From the NCBI GenBank assembly GCA_003240625.1, contig QFMX01000008.1, forward strand, positions 62,001-126,000: 64,000 nucleotides of DNA. The letters run 5' to 3'. Shown piece by piece: positions 27,211 through 34,956 of the stretch. The notes beneath the pieces are model-generated. The model ran no database searches. It was given only the letters and a program-made list of their open reading frames with translations, and was not told the DNA's origin. Every line of letters starts with the position of its first letter. Position 1 is the first letter of the stretch. Source of the DNA: Sphingomonas taxi. Lineage in GTDB: Bacteria > Pseudomonadota > Alphaproteobacteria > Sphingomonadales > Sphingomonadaceae. The position numbers were made by a program, and so were the translations under genes.

Positions 27211-28701
27211 TCACCCCACGGAGCCTTCCAGCGAGATCCCTAGCAGCTTCTGCGCTTCCACCGCGAACTCCATCGGCAACTGCTGCAGCACCTCCCGCGC
27301 GAAACCATTGACAATCAGCGCCACCGCCGCCTCCTGGTCCAGCCCGCGCGACATCGCGTAGAACAACTGGTCCTCGGAAATCTTCGACGTCGTCGCCTCA
27401 TGCTCGATCTGCGCGGACGGGTTGCGGACCTCGATATACGGCACGGTATGCGCGCCGCACTGGTCGCCCAGCAGCAGGCTGTCGCACTGCGTGAAGTTCC
27501 TCACGCCCTCCGCGGTCGGCGCGACGCGCACCAGCCCGCGATAGGTATTGTCCGAACGCCCGGCCGAAATCCCCTTCGACACGATCGTCGAGCGCGTGTT
27601 CTTGCCGAGGTGGATCATCTTCGTGCCGGTATCGGCCTGCTGGCGATTGTTGGTCACCGCGACCGAATAGAACTCGCCGACCGAGCCATCGCCGAGCAGC
27701 ACGCACGACGGGTATTTCCACGTGATCGCGCTGCCGGTCTCGACCTGCGTCCAGCTGACCTTCGAGTTCTTGCCCTGGCACAGCGCGCGCTTGGTGACGA
27801 AATTATAGATCCCACCGACGCCGTTCTCGTCGCCCGGATACCAGTTCTGCACGGTCGAATATTTGATTTCGGCATCGTCGAGCGCCACCAGTTCGACCAC
27901 GGCCGCATGCAGCTGGTTCTCGTCGCGCATCGGTGCGGTGCAGCCTTCGAGATACGAGACGTACGACCCCTTGTCCGCCACGATCAGCGTGCGCTCGAAC
28001 TGCCCGGTATTCTCGGCGTTGATCCGGAAATACGTCGACAACTCCATCGGGCAGCGCACGCCCTCCGGGATGTAGACGAAGGTGCCGTCGGAGAAGACCG
28101 CCGAGTTCAGCGTCGCGAAGTAATTGTCACGCTGCGGCACGACCTTGCCGAGCCACTTACGGACGAGATCGGGATATTCCTTGATCGCCTCGGAGATCGA
28201 GCGGAAGATCACGCCCGCGGCCTCGAGCTCCTTGCGAAACGTGGTCGCGACCGAGACGCTGTCGAACACCGCATCGACCGCGACGCGACGCTTAGGCGTG
28301 CCGTCCTCGTTCAGCGGATCCTCGACCACGCCCGCCAGCATCTTCTGCTCGCCGATCGGAATGCCGAGCTTTTCGTAGACGCGCAGGATTTCGGGATCGA
28401 CCTCGTCGAGCGACCCGAGCTTCGGCTTCGCCTTGGGCTCCGCGTAATAATACGCGTCCTGGTAATCGATCGGCGGCACGTTGAGCTTCGACCAGTCGGG
28501 CGCCTCCATCGTCTGCCACAGAGCGAACGCCTTCAGCCGCCAGTCGAGCATCCACTGCGGCTCGCCCTTCTTGGCGGAGATGAAGCGCACCGTGTCTTCC
28601 GACAGACCCTTGGGCGCGAATTCCTGTTCGATGTCAGAGGAGAAACCCCACTCGTACGTCTTGTTCGCGGCGGCATACGCCTCTGCGTTCCGGGTAGCCA
28701 T
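27211..28701 (-). CDS. sufB: Fe-S assembly scaffold subunit SufB
   Basis: A 496-residue core scaffold on which clusters are built. Diagnostic stretches are VPQRDNYFATLNSAVFSDGT, FVYIPEGVRCPMELSTYFRI and the C-terminal QCDSLLLGDQCGAHTVPYIE with the conserved cysteine that accepts sulfur, followed by EHEATTSKISEDQLFYAMSR. First structural gene after the Rrf2 regulator. Length is normal. Confidence 0.97.
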   Translation of the reverse strand: MATRNAEAYAAANKTYEWGFSSDIEQEFAPKGLSEDTVRFISAKKGEPQWMLDWRLKAFALWQTMEAPDWSKLNVPPIDYQDAYYYAEPKAKPKLGSLDEVDPEILRVYEKLGIPIGEQKMLAGVVEDPLNEDGTPKRRVAVDAVFDSVSVATTFRKELEAAGVIFRSISEAIKEYPDLVRKWLGKVVPQRDNYFATLNSAVFSDGTFVYIPEGVRCPMELSTYFRINAENTGQFERTLIVADKGSYVSYLEGCTAPMRDENQLHAAVVELVALDDAEIKYSTVQNWYPGDENGVGGIYNFVTKRALCQGKNSKVSWTQVETGSAITWKYPSCVLLGDGSVGEFYSVAVTNNRQQADTGTKMIHLGKNTRSTIVSKGISAGRSDNTYRGLVRVAPTAEGVRNFTQCDSLLLGDQCGAHTVPYIEVRNPSAQIEHEATTSKISEDQLFYAMSRGLDQEAAVALIVNGFAREVLQQLPMEFAVEAQKLLGISLEGSVG

Positions 28702-28737
28702 TATCTGTCCTCGGCCGCAACGCGGCTCTCTAAAATC

Positions 28738-28799
28738 TTCGCGCCTTTGCGGCTTTGCGTGAACAGAATCTTCTCACGCGAAGGCGCAAAGGCGCGAAG
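28738..28799. repeat. Inverted repeat, type J
   Basis: CTTCGCGCCTTTGCG (28738-28752) and CGCAAAGGCGCGAAG (28785-28799) are exact complements, between the regulator gene and sufB. Confidence 0.85.
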
Positions 28800-28822
28800 G
28801 AAGGGATAGGGCGCTGCGCGCG

Positions 28823-29251
28823 TCATGCGGGCACCTGCGAAAGGGGGGCTTGCGAAAGGCTGGCGAGCGACACGCCGGCGAGCGCACCGCGGACCGCGCC
28901 ATTGACCGCGTTCCAGTGCGGCTTCACGCGGCAGCTCTGGTCGATGCAGCAATCCTGCGATGCGCCGTCGACACACGCGGTCAGCGCGATCGGGCCCTCG
29001 ACTGCCTCGATGATGTCGGCGAGCGAGATCATCGCCGGCGGTCGCGACAGGCGGAAGCCGCCGCCGGTGCCGCGCGTGCTCTCGATAAGCCCCGCGGCGG
29101 ACAGCCGGCTCACCAGCTTCTGCACGGTCGGCAACGGCACACCGGTCTCCTCGCTGAGCAGCGTCGCGTTCAGCCGCGCGATCCCGCCGCAATGACGCGC
29201 CGCGGCGCTCATCATCACGACCGCATAGTCGGCTAGGCTGGAAAGACGCAT
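28823..29251 (-). CDS. Rrf2 family Fe-S-sensing regulator of the SUF operon (IscR/SufR-like)
   Basis: A 142-residue Rrf2 protein. The winged helix spans the first 70 residues (MRLSSLADYAVVMMSAAARH, then GVPLPTVQKLVSRLSAAGLI and STRGTGGGFRLSR). Cluster ligands are probably Cys93, Cys101 or Cys102 and Cys107. It heads the SUF operon, so it likely senses Fe-S status and adjusts transcription. ATG at 29251 is the family start; further upstream codons cross the putative operator. The spacing of cysteines differs slightly from E. coli IscR (an extra adjacent cysteine at 102). Confidence 0.94.
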   Translation of the reverse strand: MRLSSLADYAVVMMSAAARHCGGIARLNATLLSEETGVPLPTVQKLVSRLSAAGLIESTRGTGGGFRLSRPPAMISLADIIEAVEGPIALTACVDGASQDCCIDQSCRVKPHWNAVNGAVRGALAGVSLASLSQAPLSQVPA

Positions 29252-29265
29252 GGTGGCTTCGGAGT

Positions 29266-29292
29266 CCAATCGGACCGATATGATCCGATTGG
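29266..29292. promoter_or_regulatory. Probable Rrf2 operator before the SUF operon
   Basis: Perfect inverted repeat CCAATCGGA (29266-29274) and TCCGATTGG (29284-29292), spacer nine bases, 15 bases upstream of the regulator start. On the leftward strand TTGACC overlaps the outer arm and could be the -35 box, so binding would block the promoter. Confidence 0.6.
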
Positions 29293-29396
29293 TCAAATGG
29301 GCTTTGTGCAGTGCATCGTCAACCCGGCGGGCGGTGCTAACGACTCGCAACTGGAAGCGGGTTTTGTGCATCGCACACGACCCGAAAGCTTGACTT

Positions 29397-29502
29397 CCCC
29401 CCTCCCTGGAAGGGAGGGGTCGGGGGTGGGTCGGCTGCTGATGCTAGGGCACGCCAACCAACGAACCAACCCACCCCCAGCCCCTCCCTTCCAGGGAGGG
29501 GA
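29397..29502. repeat. REP-like palindromic element, type D (short form)
   Basis: CCCCTCCCTGGAAGGGAGGG then GTCGGGGGTGGGTCGGC, a 40-base centre, and the mirrored half ending in CCCTTCCAGGGAGGGG. Between the divergent SUF regulator and pyrD. Confidence 0.85.
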
Positions 29503-29547
29503 GCGAGAATGAACCTTCCCGACCGATGGAGGGAGCAAGGATGAGCA

Positions 29548-30573
29548 ATGGCCTTCTACCACCCGATCCTGTTCCGCCTCGACGCCGAGCGCGCGCATAG
29601 CCTGACCATCGCCGCGCTCGCCGCATGGGGGAAAGCCGGCACGCCACTCGCCCCGAACGTTCCGCGGCTCGCGACGACGGTTGCGGGGATCATCTTCCCC
29701 AATCCCGTTGGCCTCGCGGCAGGCGTCGACAAGGACGGTCGCGCGATCGACGGCTTCTTCGGGCTCGGCCTCGGCAGCGTCGAGATCGGCACGCTCACGC
29801 CGCTCGCGCAGCCGGGCAACCCGAAGCCCCGCATCTTCCGCCTCCCCGAAGACCGCGCCGTCATCAACCGCCTGGGCTTCAACAACGGCGGCCTCGATGG
29901 CGCGCTTCCCCGTGCACAGAGCGCAAAGCGCAACGGCATCCTTGGCATCAACGTCGGCGCGAACAAGGACGCGACCGACCGCACCGCCGACTATGTCCAC
30001 GGCGTCACCCGCGCCGCGCCGCACGCCGACTACATCACGATCAACATCAGCTCCCCCAACACCCCTGGCCTGCGCGACCTCCAGCATGGCGCTGCACTCC
30101 GCAACCTGCTCGCCGCGTGCACCGCGGCAAAGGGCACCACGCCGATCTTCCTGAAAGTCGCCCCCGATCTCGACCCCGCCGACATCGACGACATCGCCCG
30201 AGCCGCACTCGACAACCGCATCGACGCGCTGATCGTCAACAACACGACGATCTCCCGCCCCGGCCTGCGCTCGGCCAATGCGAAGGAAACCGGCGGCCTC
30301 TCCGGAGCCCCACTCGGTCCCCTAGCCCGCCAACGCCTGTCGGACTTTCGCAAGGCAACGGGCGCAGCAATCCCGCTGATCTCGGTCGGCGGCATCGACA
30401 GCGGCGCCGAAGCCTATGCCCGCCTCCGCGCCGGCGCGAGCCTCGTCCAGCTCTACACCGCTTTGGTGTACGAAGGCCCCGGCCTCCCCGCCCGCATCCT
30501 CCGCGAACTGGACGCGCTGCTGAAGCGCGACGGGTTTGCGAAGGTCACCGACGCGGTGGGGGTCGACGCTTAA
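29548..30573 (+). CDS. pyrD: Dihydroorotate dehydrogenase (quinone), class 2
   Basis: A 341-residue membrane-associated flavoenzyme, fourth step of pyrimidine synthesis, passing electrons to quinone. The N-terminal amphipathic helix (MAFYHPILFRLDAERAHSLT) marks class 2. FMN and substrate residues lie in NPVGLAAGVDKDGRAIDGFF, INRLGFNNGGLDGAL and NISSPNTPGLRDLQ (the catalytic serine is in this region), and VGGIDSGAEAYARLRAGASL near the end. AAGGA lies 8 bases before the ATG. Confidence 0.97.
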   Translation: MAFYHPILFRLDAERAHSLTIAALAAWGKAGTPLAPNVPRLATTVAGIIFPNPVGLAAGVDKDGRAIDGFFGLGLGSVEIGTLTPLAQPGNPKPRIFRLPEDRAVINRLGFNNGGLDGALPRAQSAKRNGILGINVGANKDATDRTADYVHGVTRAAPHADYITINISSPNTPGLRDLQHGAALRNLLAACTAAKGTTPIFLKVAPDLDPADIDDIARAALDNRIDALIVNNTTISRPGLRSANAKETGGLSGAPLGPLARQRLSDFRKATGAAIPLISVGGIDSGAEAYARLRAGASLVQLYTALVYEGPGLPARILRELDALLKRDGFAKVTDAVGVDA

Positions 30574-30701
30574 CGATCCTCCCCCGCCAGGGGGAGGTGG
30601 CAGGCGCTTGCCTGACGGAGGGGGAGGTAAGGCGTAACTTCGGCCCCGTGTCCTCCCCCTCCGACGCCTTCGGCGCCACCTCCCCCTAGCGGGGGAGGAT
30701 C
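30574..30701. repeat. REP-like palindromic element, type E
   Basis: GATCCTCCCCCGCCAGGGGG mirrored by CCCCCTAGCGGGGGAGGATC, with inner TGACGGAGGGGGAGG and CCTCCCCCTCCGACG arms, immediately after the pyrD stop. Confidence 0.87.
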
Positions 30702-30755
30702 ACAACGGCGCGAGACGGCTTGCCTCATACCCGAACCGCACTAGGCTCGCGCTCG

Positions 30756-32492
30756 ATGAAGACCTCCCTCCTCGCGCTCGCCCTCCTCGTCCCCGCCGCC
30801 ACCGTAGAGGCGCGCCAACCCGCCCCAGCCAAAGACCAAGGCATGGTCAGCGCCGCCGACCCCCGCGCAGCCGCAGCCGGCGTCGAGATCCTCCGCGCCG
30901 GCGGCAGCGCCACCGACGCCGCGATCGCCACGATGCTGGCGCTCAACGTCGTCGAACCACAAAGCTCCGGCATCGGCGGCGGCAGCTTCTGGGTCTCCCA
31001 CGCCGCCGGCGGCGCACTCAGCACGCTCGACGCGCGCGAAGAGGCCCCCGCCGCCGCCGACGCGCGCTGGTTCTACGCCCCCGACGGCCAACCGCTCAGC
31101 CACAGGGATGCGGTTCCCGGCGGCCGCAGCGTCGGCATTCCCGGCGCACTGCGCGGCATGGCACTCGCACACCGCGCCTCGGGCAAGCTCCCCTGGGCGC
31201 AACTCTTCGCCCCAGCGATCCGCCTCGCCACCAACGGCTTCCAGGCCACCCCCCGCCTCGTCAACGGCATGAAGTCCTACGGCGACCACGTCACACCCGA
31301 GACCCGCGCGCTCTTCTCCGCCCCCGACGGCTCGCCGGTCGCGATCGGCGCGACGATCAGGAACCCGCAGCAAGCGGCTCTTCTCCAGCGCATCGCCACC
31401 CAAGGCCCCGACAGCTTCTACGTCGGCCCGCAAGCGCAGAAGGTCGTCACCGCGGTCAACACCGCCGCGCGCAATCCGTCGAAGATGACGCTCGGCGATC
31501 TCGCCAGCTACGGCGCCAAGAACCGCCCGCCGGTCTGTGTCAAATATCGCGTGTACCGCGTCTGCGGAATGGGCCCGCCCTCGTCCGGCGGCGTCACCGT
31601 GCTGATGATCCTGAAACAGCTCGAACGCTTCGACATGGCAAAGCTCGGCAAGGACAACCCCCAGGCCTGGCACCTGTTCGCCGAATCCTCGCGTCTCGCC
31701 TATGCCGACCGCGACCTCTATGTCGGCGATCCCGATTTCGTCCGCGTGCCGGTGCAGGGCATGCTCGACACCAAGTATCTCGCGTCGCGCTCGGCGCTGA
31801 TCTCGCCCACCACGACGATGGCGACCGTTGCGCCCGGTACGCCCCCCGGCGCCCCCGCCCGCACCCGCGCCCCGGTCAGCGAAGTCGCCGGCACCACCGA
31901 CATCGCTGCGGCCGACGCGCGCGGTAACGTCGTCCAGGTGACCACCACCGTCGAGGGCTATTTCGGCTCCGGCATCACGGTCGATGGCACCGTCCTCAAC
32001 AACCAGCTGACCGACTTCGACATCGTCCCGGAAAAGGACGGCGCGCTCGTCGCCAACCGCGTCGAGGGCGGCAAGCGGCCGCGCAGCTCGATGGCGCCGA
32101 CGATCGTCTACGGCCCCGACGGCAAGGTTCGCCTCGCGGTCGGCGCGGCGGGCGGCTCGACGATCATCGCGCAGGTGGCCAAGGCTATCATCGGCGTGGT
32201 CGACTGGAAACTGTCCGCACAGGACTCGATCGCGCTCGGGCTGCTCTACGCCCCCGGCCGCGTCGCCGCAGCGGAAAAGGGTACAGCTCGCGAAGCGATG
32301 GTCCCCGCGTTGCAGGCGCTCGGCGAAACGGTCCAGGTTGCCTCACTCGGCCTGAAGGCAAACGCGATCGAGCGCGTCGCCGGCAAATGGGTCGGCGCGG
32401 CAGACCCCCGCAGCGAAGGCGTCGCGATGAGCCAGGACGGCACCGTCACCCGGATCCAGCGCGTCGGCGCCCTCCAGCGCGCGCCGGAGTAA
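30756..32492 (+). CDS. ggt: Gamma-glutamyltransferase (periplasmic)
   Basis: A 578-residue N-terminal-nucleophile hydrolase that cleaves gamma-glutamyl bonds such as in glutathione. The signal peptide is MKTSLLALALLVPAATVEA. The proenzyme matures by autocleavage before Thr380 in EVAGTTDIAAADARGNVVQV. E. coli GGT has TTHYS here; this protein has TTD, as in some alphaproteobacterial relatives. Other motifs: NVVEPQSSGIGGGSF and RPRSSMAPTIV, with the glycine pair of AAGGSTIIAQV in the substrate pocket. ATG at 30756 was preferred since it begins the signal peptide. Confidence 0.93.
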   Translation: MKTSLLALALLVPAATVEARQPAPAKDQGMVSAADPRAAAAGVEILRAGGSATDAAIATMLALNVVEPQSSGIGGGSFWVSHAAGGALSTLDAREEAPAAADARWFYAPDGQPLSHRDAVPGGRSVGIPGALRGMALAHRASGKLPWAQLFAPAIRLATNGFQATPRLVNGMKSYGDHVTPETRALFSAPDGSPVAIGATIRNPQQAALLQRIATQGPDSFYVGPQAQKVVTAVNTAARNPSKMTLGDLASYGAKNRPPVCVKYRVYRVCGMGPPSSGGVTVLMILKQLERFDMAKLGKDNPQAWHLFAESSRLAYADRDLYVGDPDFVRVPVQGMLDTKYLASRSALISPTTTMATVAPGTPPGAPARTRAPVSEVAGTTDIAAADARGNVVQVTTTVEGYFGSGITVDGTVLNNQLTDFDIVPEKDGALVANRVEGGKRPRSSMAPTIVYGPDGKVRLAVGAAGGSTIIAQVAKAIIGVVDWKLSAQDSIALGLLYAPGRVAAAEKGTAREAMVPALQALGETVQVASLGLKANAIERVAGKWVGAADPRSEGVAMSQDGTVTRIQRVGALQRAPE

Positions 32493-32509
32493 GCCCCTCC
32501 GTCACCCCG

Positions 32510-32597
32510 GACTTGTTCCGGGGTCCACGGTCCCGCATCGTCCAAGGCCTAAGAGTGCGCGGAACGGTGGATGCCGGAACAAGCCCGGCATGACGGG
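32510..32597. repeat. REP-like palindromic element, type L
   Basis: CGTCACCCCGGACTTGTTCC and GGAACAAGCCCGGCATGACG are imperfect inverted arms; inner GTCCACGGTCCCGC and GCGGAACGGTGGAT extend the symmetry. Lies between ggt and the acyl-CoA synthetase gene. Confidence 0.75.
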
Positions 32598-32683
32598 GGA
32601 GATTCAACGCGGTATAGCTCGCTGCAAAGCCGTCATAAGACCAGCCGCATGAATGCCGGTCACAGAGCAGTTCAGGAGAGACA

Positions 32684-34471
32684 ATGGCCCGTCAGCTCGA
32701 ACGATTCCCGAACCTCGTCACGATGTTCTTCACGCGCGCCGCGGAGAGAGGCGATGCGCCGTTCCTCTGGACCAAGACGAGCGGCACGTGGGTCGCCACG
32801 AGCTGGGCCGAAGCCGCGCGGCAAGTCGCGAGCCTAGCCACCGCGCTCACCGCGATCGGCCTGAAACGCGGCGACCGCGTCATGCTGGTCAGCGAGAACC
32901 GCCCCGAATGGTGCCTCAGCGACCTCGCGATCATGGCGGCGGGGTGCATCACGGTGCCGACCTACGTCACCAACACCGAGCGCGATCACCTCCACATCAT
33001 CGAGAACGCAGGCGCCTGCGTGATCATCGTCTCGACCGCGAAGCTCGCCAAAACGGTGCTCCCCGCGGTGATCAGGTCGAACCAGGCGCAGACCGTCATC
33101 GGGCTCGAGGACATGAAGGTTCCCGCGTCAATCGACTTCCACAACTGGCACGCGCTGATCGCCGCGCACCAGACCACGCCCGCAGCCGCCGCCGCCCGCG
33201 CCGACTTCGCCCGCGAAGACCTCGCCTGCATCATCTACACCTCGGGCACCGGCGGCGCCCCGCGCGGCGTCATGCAGCACCACGGCGCGATCCTCCACAA
33301 TTGCGCCGGCTGCGCGAGCGTGATCTCGGAGGATTTCGGGTGGGACGACGAGGTGTTCCTGTCGTTCCTACCGCTCAGCCACGCCTACGAACACACCGGC
33401 GGCCAGCATTTCCCGATCTCGCTCGGCGGCCAGATCTATTACGCGGAAGGCCTCGAAAAGCTCGCCGCCAACATCGAGGAGACGCGCCCGACGATCATGT
33501 TCGTCGTCCCCCGCCTGTTCGAAGTCCTCCGCACGCGCATTTCGAAGACGATCGAGAAACAGGGCGGCGCCTCCGCCTATCTCCTCGCCCGCGCGCTCGA
33601 CATCGGCGGCAAGCGCTACGCCGGCCGCCTCCGCCTGATCGACCGCCCGATGCAGGCCGCCGTCGCCACGCTCTTCAAGCCGAAGATCTCGAAGAAGTTC
33701 GGTGGCCGGTTGAAAGCGATGATCTCGGGCGGCGCCCCGCTAAACCCCGAAGTCGGCCTGTTCTTCGAGTCGCTCGGGCTCACCTTCCTGCAAGGCTATG
33801 GCCAGACCGAAGCGGCCCCCGTCATCTCCTGCAACCGCCCCAAGGCCGGCGTCCGCATGGACTCGGTCGGCCCGGCGCTCAACGACACCGAGGTCCGCAT
33901 CGCCGAGGACGGCGAGATCCTGGTGCGCGGCGAACTCGTCATGCATGGCTATTGGCGCAACGACGCCGAGACCGCGAAGGTCCTCAAGGACGGCTGGCTG
34001 CACACCGGCGACATCGGCGAGATCGACGACCGCGGCCGGATCCGCATCACCGACCGCAAGAAGGACCTGATCATCAACGACAAGGGCGAGAACGTCGCCC
34101 CGCAAAAGGTCGAGGGCATGTTGACGCTCCAACCCGAGATCGCGCAGGCGATGATCGCCGGCGACAAGCGCCCGTACATGGTCGCGCTGGTCGTCCCCGA
34201 TCCGGAGTGGACGCAGGAATGGTGCGCAGGCAACGGCGACGCCTGCAGCTTCGCCCGGCTGGCCGAAAACAGCGAGTTCCGCACCGCAATCGGCCACGCG
34301 ATCGAGCGAGTGAACAAGGACCTGACGGTGACCGAGCGCATCCGAAGGTTCGTACTCGCGGACGGCTCCTTCACGATCGAGAACGAGCAGCTGACCCCGA
34401 GTTTGAAGATCCGCCGCCATGTCCTGAGGCAGGTCTACGGCGAAAGGTTGGACGGCTTGTATAAGAGCTGA
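32684..34471 (+). CDS. Long-chain acyl-CoA synthetase (AMP-forming)
   Basis: A 595-residue ANL-superfamily ligase that activates fatty acids via acyl-adenylate. The P-loop reads YTSGTGGAPRGV, where the textbook lysine is arginine and the second threonine is glycine. Later motifs: GYGQTEAAPVISCNRP (A5), LHTGDIGEIDDRGRIRITDR (A7-A8) and NDKGENVAPQKVEG near A10. The length and lack of a linker insertion match FAA1/long-chain types rather than acetyl-CoA synthetase. No beta-oxidation genes are adjacent. ATG is preceded by AGGAGAGACA. Confidence 0.92.
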   Translation: MARQLERFPNLVTMFFTRAAERGDAPFLWTKTSGTWVATSWAEAARQVASLATALTAIGLKRGDRVMLVSENRPEWCLSDLAIMAAGCITVPTYVTNTERDHLHIIENAGACVIIVSTAKLAKTVLPAVIRSNQAQTVIGLEDMKVPASIDFHNWHALIAAHQTTPAAAAARADFAREDLACIIYTSGTGGAPRGVMQHHGAILHNCAGCASVISEDFGWDDEVFLSFLPLSHAYEHTGGQHFPISLGGQIYYAEGLEKLAANIEETRPTIMFVVPRLFEVLRTRISKTIEKQGGASAYLLARALDIGGKRYAGRLRLIDRPMQAAVATLFKPKISKKFGGRLKAMISGGAPLNPEVGLFFESLGLTFLQGYGQTEAAPVISCNRPKAGVRMDSVGPALNDTEVRIAEDGEILVRGELVMHGYWRNDAETAKVLKDGWLHTGDIGEIDDRGRIRITDRKKDLIINDKGENVAPQKVEGMLTLQPEIAQAMIAGDKRPYMVALVVPDPEWTQEWCAGNGDACSFARLAENSEFRTAIGHAIERVNKDLTVTERIRRFVLADGSFTIENEQLTPSLKIRRHVLRQVYGERLDGLYKS

Positions 34472-34494
34472 GCTAAGCCACCGTATCCAATCTG

Positions 34495-34942
34495 CACCCC
34501 TCCCTGAAAGGGAGGGGCCGGGGGTGGGTAGGCTAGCGAGTGGCGCCGACCTCCGCCACGATCGCTTCGGCGACGCCATCCGGATTCCCCACAACGTCGG
34601 AATTCCAGAACCGGATTACGCGCCACCCCAGCCCTTCGAGAAACGCAGTTCGCCGCAAATCATAATCTGACTCGATATGCTGGCTCCCATCGAACTCGAT
34701 CGCAAGCTTCACGCTACGACAGGCAAGATCGACGATGCAGCGGCCGACTACAAGCTGGCGCGTGAACCGCGGACGGAAGCCTGAAACTCGATGCCAGATC
34801 AGCCGCTCAGCTTCAGTCGCCTGTGTCCGCAGACTGCGCGCCCGGTTAGTCATCAAAGGCACGACGCGAGCCATACTCAGGATGCTGGGCCATCATGATA
34901 CGGACGGCAACCCACCCCCGCCCCTCCCTTTCAGGGAGGGGT
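34495..34942. mobile_element. Type D repeat enclosing a DUF559 nuclease gene
   Basis: Left arm 34497-34533: hairpin CCCCTCCCTGAAAGGGAGGG, then GGGGGTGGGTAGG. Right arm 34905-34941 is its inverse: CAACCCACCCCCG, then hairpin CCCCTCCCTTTCAGGGAGGG. Everywhere else in the window the two arms are only 35-50 bases apart; here 370 bases with one gene separate them. The gene's stop codon abuts the left arm. The inner edges match the centre of the short copy at 22629. It looks like an autonomous element, with the others as deletion derivatives; mobility itself is not shown. Confidence 0.5.
34533..34874 (-). CDS. DUF559 endonuclease-domain protein
   Basis: A 113-residue protein of the Vsr-like PD-(D/E)XK fold. 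The family pattern is complete: RSLRTQATEAERLIWHRV, the proposed catalytic IVDLACRSVKLAIEFDGSQH with Asp49, Glu60 and Asp62, and DLRRTAFLEGLGWRVIRFWN. DUF559 proteins are common in proteobacteria and their natural DNA target is unknown. It stands alone, framed by the inverted arms of a type D repeat, which suggests the nuclease acts on or travels with the repeat. ATG at 34874 lacks a good ribosome site, so expression may be low. Confidence 0.93.
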   Translation of the reverse strand: MARVVPLMTNRARSLRTQATEAERLIWHRVSGFRPRFTRQLVVGRCIVDLACRSVKLAIEFDGSQHIESDYDLRRTAFLEGLGWRVIRFWNSDVVGNPDGVAEAIVAEVGATR

Positions 34943-34956
34943 GAAGGCTGGGCGGA

